Source: Achatina immaculata (taxonomy: Eukaryota > Mollusca > Gastropoda > Stylommatophora > Achatinidae). Taken from it: a DNA stretch of 64,000 nt. The notes below the pieces were generated by a model that was not told the origin of the DNA, did no database searches, and was given only the letters and a program-made list of their open reading frames with translations. Where the stretch lies: contig CM019719.1 in assembly GCA_009760885.1 (NCBI GenBank), forward strand, positions 27,585,084 through 27,649,083, read 5' to 3'. Shown piece after piece: positions 11,763 to 24,400 of the stretch (position 1 is its first letter; every line of letters begins with the position of its first letter). The position numbers and the translations under genes were made by a program.

Positions 11763-12250
11763 CCAGGAAAAATAAATTTAACAAATTAGCAGTTATTTTA
11801 CTCACGTAAAATGCTTGCCATCTTGGTCCACACTGTCCCGAAAGCCGTGTAACCGATTCCTGTAGCGCCTGTCTTAAAACTGACTCGCCAGCCACCAAGT
11901 CTTGTTCTAAAAGAACATAGTTTAATACTTAACTTGTTTAGAAATTATCTTAATGAATGTGAAAGAATATAATGTGATAAGAACTCTAGTGAAAATGTAT
12001 TTGTGTGCTTTATTTTGTTACATTAGCCACCTCTCATGTAGTTCATTATCTTATATTTGTGAATGCAATAGTCTCATTTCACATTCTTAGATGAGCTTTT
12101 TATGTAATTTCCATACTTGCATTACATCGAATGTATGATAATAATGAAAGATAAGTGATGGAGGGCAGAATGTCTGAATGGTCTCCTGGTCTAGTTCTTC
12201 ATAATCCGAAAATCGTTAGTTCGTTCTCTTGTTCTTATATCTGCTGATAA
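11763..12250. other. no recognised gene
   Basis: Non-coding AT-rich stretch with no clear element. Confidence 0.4.
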
Positions 12251-12575
12251 TTATTGACAATACTCTAGGTATTTTAAGAAAATTATTGATAATACTCTGG
12301 GTATTTGAAGAAAATTATTGATAATGCTATGGGTTTTTTTTAGAAAATTATTGATAGTACTCTGGGTATGTATAGAAAATTATTATATAATATTCTGGAT
12401 ATTTGAAGATAATTATTGAGGATAATACTCTGGGTATTTGAAAAAAATTATTGATAGTACTCTGGGTATTTGTAGAAAATTATTAATAATACTCTGGATA
12501 TTTGAAGATAATTATTGATAATGCTCTGGGTATTTAAAAAAAATTATTGATAGTACTCTGGGTATTTGTAGAAAA
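12250..12575. repeat. 32-bp minisatellite, about 10 copies
   Basis: Diverged copies of aaaattattgataatactct followed by gggtatttgaag, with indels between units. Confidence 0.85.
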
Positions 12576-12602
12576 CAACACGGTACTTGTGGCTTTAATA
12601 AC

Positions 12603-12633
12603 TCCCCCCCCCCTCTCTCTCTCTCTCTCTCTA
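12603..12633. repeat. C run and (TC)n microsatellite
   Basis: Ten C residues followed by tctctctctctctc. Confidence 0.9.
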
Positions 12634-12654
12634 AAAATGAAAGCTAATCATTGT

Positions 12655-12874
12655 TATAGCTAATCATTGTAAGAGGGGGCATTGAAAATATTATAACAAC
12701 AGGAAAATTACAGGGAAGAAGAGCCAAGGGAAGACCAAGAGAAATGATATTGGAAAGTCTGAAGTGTGAGAGGAGATCACCAACTGATCTAATAGGTTGC
12801 ATGAAGGATCGTGTACTCTGGAGAAGCATAATAGCTAACGCCAGTCGGCACGGCACCTGATGATGATGATGATG
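12655..12874 (+). mobile_element. LINE 3' end with (GAT)n tail
   Basis: The + strand reads GRRAKGRPREMILESLKC and, after two frame changes, a tail ending IANASRHGT, followed by (tga)n. This is the usual ORF2 C-terminus and tail. It is a 5'-truncated dead copy. Confidence 0.7.
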
Positions 12875-12924
12875 ACTGTTATTCGGCTTCCTAAAAAAGG
12901 ACTAGCCAATGAAAGAGTATTATA

Positions 12925-13079
12925 CAGTGCGTTCGGAAAATAACTATGCACTAAACCAGTATCGATTCCGGTATCGTAGTGATATATTAATGACTACAGC
13001 AAGTTAGATGTGGCTAGACATTAAATTATCACTACGATACCGGAATCGATACTGGGTTAGTTACTTATGGAACAACCTG
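12925..13079. mobile_element. palindromic mariner-type MITE with TA duplications
   Basis: A 155-bp element whose halves pair over most of their length. Inner arms around ccagtatcgattccggtatc match in reverse complement at about 13032-13052. Outer ends cagtgcgttcgg and, reversed, caggttgttcca are similar. It is flanked by TA on both sides (12923-12924, 13080-13081), the target duplication of Tc1/mariner elements. It has no coding capacity. Confidence 0.75.
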
Positions 13080-13081
13080 TA

Positions 13082-13655
13082 GTAACTGCCAACAAGGAAA
13101 TTCGCGCCGTCGGCATTTTCTTACTTATATCATGTTCCACGGAAATGTGACCATGTTCTCCGAGTGATGTTGGTCTTCCTGGATGTTGAGTAACTTCTCT
13201 GAGAACTCTTGCTTGTTTTTTTTTTTTCTGTAGTCTTGCGTCATTCTATGGGAGAAGAACAGAGCTGTTTGTTTGAACTTAAGGCTGAGGATCTACAGGG
13301 GAAAAACGTTCAGGGAATGTTGTCTGGGAATAGACAGTGTCAAGGGCAGCTTGGCTGTAAGGCTGGATGATTCGACGTTTTGTCGGTGTGAATAAGATTA
13401 CTGGAAGAATTGGTACTGAAGTAGCTAGGCTGAAAGAACATCGCCTTATCTTCCTGTCAATGGCTGGTTAATTCAGGAAAGACGCGGCAACCTTATTAGC
13501 AAGAGTATCATTAAGTTATCGGCATCATTATCATCGTCGTCGTTGTCAGTGGGGATATATGTGAACCATTTTGGGACTTTAATATCTGAACTTAACGGGT
13601 AGTGAGCAATGTTAGAGAGACATATGAATATTGATTAGTTTCTTGTTATGACATT
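13082..13655. other. no recognised gene
   Basis: No gene or element recognised. A TC/GTC-rich patch is at about 13520-13545. Confidence 0.4.
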
Positions 13656-13659
13656 GAAG

Positions 13660-13790
13660 GACACCTTCTACTGCAACGTTTGTGGACTTGTTTGTCCGTA
13701 TATAACGTTTACTGGCTTGTTTATCCGTATAAAACGTTTATTGGCTTGTTTGTCCGCGTGTAATATTTGTGGACTTGCGTCTAAAAGAAC
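13660..13790. repeat. degenerate 34-bp repeat, 4 copies
   Basis: Four diverged copies of a unit like aacgtttgtggacttgtttg plus tccgtat. Confidence 0.7.
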
Positions 13791-13832
13791 TGTTGAATTT
13801 GTCAAATGTCAAACCAAATATGTTTGTTATTC

Positions 13833-14282
13833 TCCTCTCCTCTCCTCTCTCTCTCTCTCCTACCTTCCCTCCTTTTATGTCTCTCTGTCTCGAATGTCAA
13901 ATCGACCTGTCCGTGTAATTCTGAAAATCCTCAGAAAATAAAGTTTATTCGTTCGTTCCCTCGCTTCTTCTCTCTCCCTTGATCTTTCTCATTTCACTCT
14001 CTTTCCTACTCTCACTTACCTCTCTCTCTCTCACTCTCTCTCTCTCCTTAGTCTCCCTCTTTATCTCCCTTCTCCCCTTCTATGTCTCTCTCTATCCCTC
14101 TCCTTATCTTTCCTCCCTCTTTCTCTCTCCCTCTCTTCCTCTCTTTCCTCATTTCTCAGTCTCGCTCTCTATTTCTCTCCTCCTCCATGCCTCTCCCGTT
14201 TCTCCTCCTCCTATTTCTCTTCTCTCTTCCTTTTCCCATCCCTCTTTGTCTCTCAGTCTATCTTTATCTCTTCCCCCCCCCT
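13833..14282. repeat. 450-bp polypyrimidine tract
   Basis: The + strand is almost pure C/T with (CTCT)n, (CCTT)n and mixed blocks. The long open frames here are Ser/Leu/Pro-rich artefacts of low complexity. Confidence 0.9.
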
Positions 14283-14394
14283 CCAAACCACATTCCACAA
14301 TTGTTTTCGTCAGCATCATCTATATCTCGTTTTTTGTGTTTTTCTTCTCAATCTATCCTAGAATTTCGTGGGATATTGTAACTACTTTTTGTCT

Positions 14395-14745
14395 CCACAA
14401 TGCAGTGCACCACGCATCTCCAACAAGATCATTATCATCATCATCATCATCATCATCACCATCATCATCATCATTCCCAATAGAGCACAAGCCATCAACA
14501 AATGTTCCCCAGCCAATCCTGCCTTGAGCAAGTCGAGATACCTCCAACCTTGTCTTTACCTGCTTCCTTCAGTTCTCCCTGTACTTTGCGTCTCCATGTC
14601 CCCAGTGACCTGTTCCTTCTTCTCTCCTCTTGAAGTGTCCAAGTCAAGGCGGGATTACGGTTCCTGTTTTCTTTTCTTTGGTAGTATGTAACCCAGCCAT
14701 TTCCACCTTCGTCTTTTGACCTCTTTGGTAACAAGATCATTTTAG
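14395..14745 (-). mobile_element. LINE 3' end with (ATG)n tail
   Basis: On the minus strand, decayed ORF2 C-terminus (GTWRRKVQGELKEAGKDK, then VSRLAQGRIGWGTFVDGLCS) runs into a (gat)n tail at 14427-14475. Frameshifts make it inactive. Confidence 0.75.
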
Positions 14746-15100
14746 TTCTTGCAGTATCTCAAGAGTAGTCTGTGCATTCCTGAAGATGGATTCAGAAGTC
14801 ATGGTAAATCCTGGAGAAACGGTACAGAGTGTGCTTTATGTCAGCATAACATGTGCTGCCACCTAGCGATGCTTCTCACCTCACGTAGGACACTCTCATG
14901 TTACCTTTTACCATTTTCATGATCGAAGATCTGGAATGAAATATAGAAAAAAAAACCCATGAAATAACTTCTAGATCATGGGGTACCCAACTGTAGTAAG
15001 ATTTACCTCTTTGCAGTTGTCCACGCCGTATTGTAATATGTGGCGTTTGCTGATGAACTGTGAAGTCGTTGTTGCTGGTTTCATTCCTGAAGGATGAAAA
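14746..15100. other. no recognised feature
   Basis: Nothing recognised. Confidence 0.4.
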
Positions 15101-15375
15101 GGATGAGCTGTGCAAGTGTTTACAATGTCGAATAAGGAAGATGAAAATTTTGAAATGTCTACAATGTCAGATAAGAAAGATGACCTTTTTGAAATGTCTA
15201 CAGTGTCAAATAAGAAAGATGAGCTGTGGAATTGTCTATAATGTCGAATAAGAAAAATAAGCCGTGGAAGTGTCTAAGTGTCAGAAAAAGAAAATGAGCT
15301 GTAGAAGTTTCTACCATTTCAGATAAGGACGATGAGCTGTGGAAATTACCACATTTTCAGACAAGAAAGGCGAGC
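15100..15375. repeat. 39-bp minisatellite, about 7 copies
   Basis: Diverged copies of gaaatgtctacaatgtcaga followed by taagaaagatgag. Confidence 0.8.
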
Positions 15376-15409
15376 TGTGGCGGTATCGGCTATGTACACG
15401 TTTGTCCCT

Positions 15410-15790
15410 TATATGTGTACAGCTCCATCTAGTGGTAGATAATTATATGAGCCCCGACTCAAGCTGTAAGCATCACAGCTCAAAATGCTACAACATCCAA
15501 AACAAACGAACACTTCACGCTCACTTTGAACGCGACTTAGTACTGACAGCTCATTGAAGAACAGGTCCAACTCCAAGATCTTACTTATGTGATCTATGTT
15601 TAATCACTTTCTCAGCACTCATGTAGACGTTGCATACTTCCACAGTCTATTCTCTAGTTTTGACACAGATATTCTCTCTCCAAAAGTCCCAACAAAAGAA
15701 CCTATTCATGACCAAATTCAGTAACAACTGAATCACGTGACCAAATGACTAACGCTCACATTGTTACTTCCTTAAACGTGTGCTGTATTA
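15410..15790 (+). repeat. dispersed repeat, copy 1 of 2
   Basis: This stretch is similar in order and orientation to 35575-35920. Shared blocks include gaagaacaggtccaa (15554) / aaagaacaggtccaa (35703), aagatct, tgtttaatcactttctc-like sequence and cattctctagttt-like sequence. No coding capacity. The two copies lie just upstream of the first exon seen and within an intron of the same gene. Confidence 0.65.
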
Positions 15791-15970
15791 AGATCTGGCC
15801 TGGTGTGGCACACATACTGCTATACACGAGATAAGAAAGATGATCTGCGGCAATGTCTGTAGTGTCGAGTTAAGAAACTTTTTCTCTACTAATATCCACG
15901 GATATCTTCACTTCACTGTCACAGAGTGTAATATGTCCCAATGACTTTATATATCAATTGTCTTCCACAG

Positions 15971-16165
15971 CAAGCTCTGCCAAAACTGCCAGTGCCGGAC
16001 CTGCAGAGCACCATGAACAAGTACCTGACGCTGATTCAGACAGTCGTGTCCCCACAAGAGTTTGCTCGTACCAAATTCATCGTGACCGAGTTTTGCAAAC
16101 CCCATGGCCTGGGTCAACAAATTCAGGAGTACCTTCTGAAAAGGCAGCAAGCGAAGGACAACTGG
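15971..16165 (+). CDS. ChAT-like exon A (N-terminal domain)
   Basis: Sixty-five codons, phase 0 at both ends, between acceptor tcttccacag and donor gtgagt. It encodes [17 protein letters not shown] near its start, the conserved N-terminal signature of choline and carnitine acetyltransferases. It ends ...QQAKDNW, which is where the family continues into the W-x-x-x-Y/W-W-L segment of the next exon. The upstream exon with the initiator Met was not found, so this exon is internal. Confidence 0.9.
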
Positions 16166-17137
16166 GTGAGTAGCTGTCACGTGTGTCTGTTCTTTGTTAA
16201 TGAATCTGTTCTTTGTTAATGAATCTGTTCTTTATTAATGAATCCTTGAAACAGTTTGACAGCCATTGTCAGTCTTTCCTTAACGCTCGGCACGATGAAC
16301 AAAACAAAGGAAAGGATTGCCAAGATACGCTATCATTTTTTTTAAGTACCAAATATACGGGATAGCACATAGGAAGCAAACAGGTTTGCGCACAGTATAG
16401 TAGCCTGGGACAATACAAAGCACTTAGGACATGAGAGAAAGAAAAAAAAACAACAATAAGACAATGACGGCGACTGGAACCAGGGACTCAGATAGGGCGA
16501 GGTACCGCCTAGTCGTGTGAGGACATTGCCCACCCATCCGTCTTATGTCTGATGTACGTTATTTTACTTCTGCCTGGACGCTTGCCCGCCCTGTCATCTT
16601 TTAAAAGCGGCCATTATGTAAAATATTATCTCCTACCACCCACCACCCCTAGTAAAATTTTACAACATATCTTATTAAATGCTGCAGAAAAGAGACACAG
16701 AATTGTACAGCATCACTCTTTCGTCTGTTATCTACAGCTGGATATCGATATAAGAGTTGTTTAGACATTTTATTTAACTCTATCGCTACCAAACTAAGAT
16801 ATAGAGTAACACATACAAAAAAAAACATTATAATAAACACACTCGCCATTTCTTTACCGGAAAGTGACCACAGTGTCCCTTAGCAATGTAAAATTTGAAA
16901 CTTCTAAGCAAAGAAATAATAATAATAATTCTTTAAAATTGTTCCTCATAGAATTAGATTTGATTCATCAGTTTATCGTGTTCTCTTGTCTTCTGTGCTT
17001 GACCTTGACCAAGGCTGCAGACTGGTGGCTGAATGACATGTACTTGAACGTTAGGCTCCCACTGATCATAAACTCAAACCCAGCCGCTGTGTTTCAGTAC
17101 CAGAGGTTCCCATCTGTCAGTCATCAGATCAGGTATG

Positions 17138-17220
<83 letters not shown>

Positions 17221-17229
17221 GTCCGTCCG

Positions 17230-17296
<67 letters not shown>

Positions 17297-20200
17297 GTTT
17301 GTGTCTGTCTGTGTCTGTCCGTCTCTCTGTCTGTCTATCTACTTATAGATGTCTGTCTGTATGTGAGTGAGTTTTACTTTTTCTTAATTAAAACACATGG
17401 TTTCTAGTCTACTAACATCATGATCTAAATGTTGTAGGTACCAGCCCAATCTGTTGCAGTTGTTGTTTGTTCTTACTGAGAAAAAAGAAAAGGTAAAATT
17501 TGATAATTAATGTGAACAAAAAAGCTTCATATCCCGTTACATTAAGTGCGGTTTTTATTTTGTTCTGTCCAGATTTTCAGCCAGATTTATACGTGGAATA
17601 CTGGACTTCAAGCGCCTCCTAGACACGTAAGTCAGTGAGAGTGTTTCTTTCATGTTTCAGATAAGAGAAATGAGGATTGTTTTCTTTCAAGTTTGAGATA
17701 AGAGAAATGAGGATTGTTTTCTTTCAAGTTTGAGATAAGAGAAATAAGGATTGTTTTCTTTCATGTTTGAGATAAGAGAAATGAGGATATTTTTCTTTCA
17801 TGTTTCAGATAAGAGAAATGAGAATTGTTTTATTTCATGTTTGAGATAAGAGAAATGAGGATTGTTTTCTTTCATGTTTGAGATAAGAGAAATGAAGACT
17901 GTGGTAAAACTGATTCTAGAAATGAACTTAGATGGAGGTGTATGGTTCAGTTTTATAAAAAGATTTTAAAAAAGATTGATGAAAGTGAGCAGAAATAAGA
18001 ATGGCAGATTGCAAGATGAGTACATACAAATGAAGAACATACAGCACTCAAATATTTCGACAAAAGCCTTTTTCAAGGATCACATACAAAAATAACACAA
18101 TAGATAAAAGCACGAAAAATAGATGTAAATATATAATTAGTTGTAGTCTTCTCCTAGACAGAAAGGGAGGATCACACAGGATACCATATGGTAAATAACA
18201 CGGCGTTATTGTTTACTATATGGTATCCTTTGTGATCCTCCCTTTACATCATTTTTCAGCCGATCGCTGGCTGTCACTTCGTGCTGTACTACGTCTGCCT
18301 GGGCGCATTTTGTGCCTGTCTTTCTTACAAGAACGTGGAAATTTAAATTTTCATCCATGTTTTCGTTCTTTTATTTGTTGTGTTGTATGTTATCCTTGGA
18401 AAAGGCTTTTGTCAAAATTTTTAATTGTTGTATGTTCTTCGTTTATCTGTACTTATCTTGCTTTCTGCCATTCCTGCTTCTGTCCACTTTCCTCACTCTT
18501 TCTATCTTTTTTTTTTTTTGTTGTAAAACTGAACCATACACTTCCATGTACTTTATTTCATGTTTATGGTAGTTTAACAAGTATTTGTGAGATTATTTTC
18601 ATTCACGTTTATGTTAGTTTTATATGTCTCTGATAGTTCACCATTGGCATCTTATTGCGGCTACGGACAATAAATTTTAATTATAATTTTTACTTATATA
18701 TATAGAGAGAGAGAGATAGAGAAAACAGAAAAAAATGCTATTATACTGAAATATTTTAAACTTTTATAAATTTTATTTTTATTTTAAATTTTTATAAAAC
18801 TGAACCATACACCTCCATCTAAGTTCATTTCTAGAATCAGTTTTACCACAGTCTTCATGTGCTGTAGTCTTTTGGTTCCTTCTCTGAAGATAAGATCCCT
18901 TCTGCTGGCTGTCTTTTGTGGTGATGATGCAGAAGGAAAGGAAAGGAAGCATTTTTTTGTTTGTTTTTGTTTTTGAAAGTGTAAGAAGAGAGCTTTCCCA
19001 CATAATTCAGTTTAGAGGAGGCAATACCTCAGATTATCTCTCGACTCCAGTCAAGGGAGATCAAACAGCGGCTCCTGTACTTGACCTAAATTAATCCCCC
19101 TTGCAGTGGAAAGATTTCTTGCTCTAGCGGAGCTGGGAGCAGTAGAGAAGCACGTCCTGGTGATGTATAACAAGTAGAAAGAAGATGACGAGGTGTTCCT
19201 GCTCATACAGGCGCATGCTGTGAGGACCACCGATGATGACTCACTCCTGGCCCTCGAACACGCCTCGCTCCTGGAGTCCTCTTTAAGGAAAAGAGTGCAT
19301 GTTTTTACTCTTTATCTTCCTCTGCCTCTTGGATCAATCGATCGTTTGGAGATTAGAGCGGATTATTCAAGGAACATGCCGCTGTAAAACTTTACGGGAC
19401 ATAATTGGATTGGTAAAGATGAAAGTAAACATTACACTCGTTTCCAGTTTACCTCCCCAAGTATGAGCCAGCCTCATTCTTAGGCCTCAAACGGCACTCG
19501 CTTCCACTTTAACCCTCCCTTCAAGGTCCAGATCGAAGCCGTAAAGAAACATTTAAGATAAATACTAGAATGATTGGTCGGCCCTGACATGCTTTGTTTA
19601 TTGCTAATAAAGTCAACTGGTGATTAACTTTGTATTTATTATTAAGATAATTAGAAACTGAAGTGCTTAGTAGAACGGCCGACCCTAGTTTATCTGTGTT
19701 TACTTCGTTAGTTTGCACGTTATGGAATCTCATTTCCAGAGAAAATTTAATTTAGGAAAATCATTGGTTTGAGCGTTTAGCAGCTCTCAATTTCTGCCCG
19801 TTCTGTTATCTTCAGCTCCTTTCTTCCTCGCCATTAGCACGCGAGCCTCGTTCACGGAAGGGGCAATTATCCAATGTGATTGTTCATTTAGCGACAGTGG
19901 CGGCCCCTGAGTGGCATACGAAAGGCGCCATCTGGCGGTGACTTGCCATTTTCTCATCATTACTCTCTAGATATTTTCAAGATACGCTCGAGACACTTCA
20001 AACACTTCACCACATAGAATTAATCTCGACATTTTTGATAATGTAATAAATTTACAATGATAAATGATTTTAGAGTGAAACTTGAGAGTATGGAGGCAGC
20101 ATGAAGAGGGCACGAACGTTACCGGGCATTCATATGGCGATAAATGAGAATTTGTCTCAATTTTCTAGAATATGTAAGAAATAAATTTAAAATTTCGTGT

Positions 20201-21370
20201 TCGTTTTCTATTAATTTCTTCTTCTATCTCACTGAAACTGCGAGCTAATGTTGTTTTTTTTCCTGCCAATGTGGCGAAGATGTTGAAACACAACATCGTG
20301 TGGGTTGGCTTGGGAGAGAATCATGGCAGATATTTTCCAGTCCATGCGTGAAGCTAAAAAAAAGCAGGATATGCAGTACTTCTTTAGCAGACTCCACCAC
20401 CATGGGAACTATGGCGATCCCTACCCCGTTAGCCAGGCTAAACCTGTTACCAGGGGGGGGGGACCAACAGAGAGGTGGGACAGGGTCTTGGTTAGCTATA
20501 ATTCTCCACCCCGACACCAATATGTCGGCTAGGGGTCGCTGACAGCGTCTTCGCCATCTTTCTATTAATAAATATGACATTGCTGTCGTATTTACATTTG
20601 AGCAAATACCTTAATTTCCATGAAACTACTCTTCTTATTCGACCACCAAGAATATCAAGTATTCGTTTTCGATTTAATATTTAAAACCAAACATTCGGCG
20701 CTTCTCAAACTAACATACACTGTCATTAATGGCTCTCACAGGCGGACGTTGCCAGTGGAGAGATGTAAGTACCGAGAGAAGGGCCAACCCTTGTGCATGG
20801 AGCAACATTACAGATTGTTCTCGTGCTACAGAGAGCCTGGTATAGAGAGAGATGTTCTCAGAACAGATATGGGTTCCCCAGGCAAAGATTACATTGTCGT
20901 GGCACGGCATAATCAGGTGAGTGCGCGTTCATGGAAAAGAGCAACAGCTCCGACAACGAACTTAAGATCCGTTTAACTTTTTCCCCCTGGAAGTAAAAAT
21001 TTTCCTCTTTGTTAAACATGAAAACGTTCAGAATTCTAGTTCTCTGCAACTTGATTTGATTTTCTAGTTTCGTTTTTTTTCCAGTATTTGTTTATTACTT
21101 CACCTCTTGCGTTTAAACGTTTTGTTACATTTATTTCTAAAATGCCGCTATGGTTTAAGAACTGGTAAAAATCTTCAACTATTTCTTTCTATTTGTACAT
21201 AGTTCTGTGTGTTATATATGTCTTTGTGTGCGTGTGTTTGTGTGATTACGAACACATTATGTTGTTTCTTTTTTAAAACTTGTCCTATATGTGTTCAGCT
21301 TTTATACCTTAATTTCACACACTTCTTTTTATACCAGCCAGAAGTAAAGTTCCATGTAAAACGGGTACTT

Positions 21371-21408
<38 letters not shown>

Positions 21409-24400
21409 CTAGAGGGAGAGAGAGAGAGGAAGGGAATGCTTTGCATTTTTTTTTAATTGCATACTACTCCTTTTAAGAGTTTGATCGCACTATAGTTATC
21501 AAGGAGCGACACATTCTCTTTATGTTTTCTACCTTACAGTTCTTCAAAGTGAGAATCCAGCAAGAAACACATTCTCTCTATGTTTTCTACCTTACAGTTC
21601 TTCAAAGTGAGTGTCCAGCAAGGAGGCGAGAACATCAGTGAGGCAGATCTTTGCTTACAACTGTCACGTGTCCTCAAGATGGCGGAAGAGCGCAACCAAT
21701 CACAGGAAGTTGGGATCTTGACATCGCAAGCTCGTCACACGTGGGCCGAGCACAGGGCTCGTCTAATGCAAGGTGATATATTTACAGGGTGTGTGCTCAC
21801 CCACAGATAACATCTTTGCATGTCACATTAGAATTCAGCACAGAGAGGAACCTGTGACCTACCCAGAAAGAACATTTTTAAAACTTATTTCTCTGCATGA
21901 TATTAGTGCTCAGTCATAAAACTTGCTGCACTTACAATGTGTGTAAATACTGTGTTCCAGTAAACAGTAAGATGTTCTAGTTTTCATATTCTCTTAATCT
22001 TTCATGAACTAGAAACACCAACTCTTACAGCGGTGCATGAGTAACGAGCCAGCTAGTGCATTCGTCTCCTGTGCTGAAGGTCTGTATTTCGACTCCGACA
22101 AGAAACCATATGTTCATGATTTTCCATGACATAAGGACAGAACTAGTTCGAAAATAGAAGGACAGAGCAACAAGATCATGACACAAGGCGTGTCTAGTCT
22201 TGTCTAAGGCAATAAGTAAAAAACTGATATGACACAAACGAATGAATGAATAAACTTTATTTTTAAATGGTGAAGAACTGGGTACGCAAGTCCATCTGAC
22301 GTTATGCCCTTCATCTCTTATCTTTTAATCTGATGCATCCAGTCTGATGTATCCAGTCTGATGTATCCAGTCTGATGTATCCAGTCTTACCACAGTGTGA
22401 GACAGTACGAGGAATAAAAGCTCTCATTTATAGCACTACATTTGTCTTTGCATCCCTATGAAGATGGCCGATTTAATTGTTGACTTTCGTTATAGAAAAA
22501 CTACGACAAGCCAATACAGTTACCACATCCTTTCTTATGGAACATCTTATTTTCCTGTTTTCCGTCATTTTTTCCCCCATTCAGCAACGTCTTGATTTTT
22601 GTTGGGGTAAAGATTTTGATTTTCGTTGCCGCCTCCCTACTTACACGCCATGTCGGTCTTGTATGTTGTCTGGCAGATGCTACAAACAGAGCCAGTCTGC
22701 AGGCCATAGAGAACTGCATCTTCTTGCTGTGCCTCGACAAAGTGACAGCCCCATCTTGTGCTTATAACGGTGACCCAGTGGCCAGCATGACAGCTCGTAT
22801 GCACCATATCATTCACGGTTCAGGCAGTGACACAGCTAACAGGTGGATGGACAAGACTATACAGGTATGTCTGTCTATCTGTCCGTCTATCTGTCTGTCT
22901 TTCTATCTATCTGTCTGCCTGTCTGGCTTACATCTGTCTGCCTGTCTGGCTTCTGACTGGCTGGTCTGTCTGTCTGGCTGAATGTCCGCCTGTCTGTGTG
23001 GCTGACTGTCTGCTTGCTCGTCTGTCTGTGTGGCTGACAGTCTGCCTTTCTGTGTGGCTGACTGTCTGCCTGTCTGTGTGGCTGGCTGTGTGCTTGCTCG
23101 TCTGTCTGTGTGGCTGGCTGTGTGCTTGCTCGTTTGTCTGTGTGGCTGGCTGTCTGCTTGTTCGTTTGTCTGTGTGGCTGGCTGTCTGCTTGCTCGTTTG
23201 TCTGTATGGCTGGCTGTGTGCTTGCTCGTCTGTCTGTGTGGCTGGCTGTGTGCTTGCTCGTTTGTCTGTGTGGCTGGCTGTCTGCTTGCTCGTCTGTCTG
23301 TGTGGCTGGCTGTGTGCTTGCTCGTTTGTCTGTGTGGCTGGCTGTCTGCTTGCTCGTCTGTCTGTGTGGCTGGCTGTGTGCTTGCTCGTTTGTCTGTGTG
23401 GCTGATTGCCTGTCTGTGTGGCTGACTGTCTGCCTGTGTGGCTGACTGTCTGCCTGTCTGTGTGGCTGGCTATCTGCTTGTTCGTTTGTCTGTGTGGCTG
23501 ACTGCCTGTGTGTGTGTGGCTGACTGTCTGCCTGTGTGGCTGACTGTCTGCCTGTCTGTGTAGCTGACTGTCTGCCTGTCTGTGTGGCTGACTGTCTGCC
23601 TGTCTGTGTAGCTGACTGTCTGCCTGTCTGTGTAGCTGACTGTCTGCCTGACTGTGTGGCTGGCTATCTGCTTGCTTGTCTGTCTGTGTGGCTGGCTGTC
23701 CGTGTGGCTGGCTGTCTGCTTGTTCGTATGTCTGTGTGGCTGACTGCCTATGTGTGTGGCTGACTGTCTGCCTGTGTGGCTGACTGCCTGTGTGTGTGGC
23801 TGACTGTCTGCCTGTGTGTGTGGCTGACTGTCTGCCTGTCTGTGTGGCTGACTGTCTGCTCGCTCGTCTGTCTGTGTGGCTGGCTGTGTGCTTGCTGGTC
23901 TGTCTGTGTGGCTGGTTGTCTGCTTGCTCGTCTGTCTGTGTGGTAAAGCAGAATCTATCTGTGCCTTGTACAGTGTAGACACAAACTAACCAGTTGTAAA
24001 TGATACAGCAACACATGTACACAAAACATGACAGGAAACTTTACTTTGTTACACACTTAGTAACCGCACTTAACCCAGGTGAGGAAAACAACGACAAAAA
24101 GGGAGGTAACATGAATGACTAAACAGTCACAGTGTTTCAGCAGTCTGATCAGTCGACCAACAACACTGCAGCAACCTAGATGTACACACCAGACAAAAGT
24201 CAACATCTAACAAAGTCCTTCAAACATTTCATGTGAGAAAGGATGAGGATGGAATCTTCATGAATGACAGATGGTGAATGTCAATGAACAACGTGAGAAA
24301 ATCAAGAATATAATAGTAGAGAGAACATCTCGACGGACGAGAAGCCATCACATGAAAGTGCATTACCCAAACAAAGAAAACACAGGCTAACTAACCTTAC

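Noticed and set aside
13979..14527. 182-codon Ser/Leu/Pro-rich frame
   Set aside because: It is a translation of a polypyrimidine tract and a (TCA)n tail.
22928..24022. 364-codon minus-strand open frame rich in Gln, Thr, Ser and His
   Set aside because: It is the translation of the TGTC-derived array; both strands are open in several frames and the peptide is purely repetitive.
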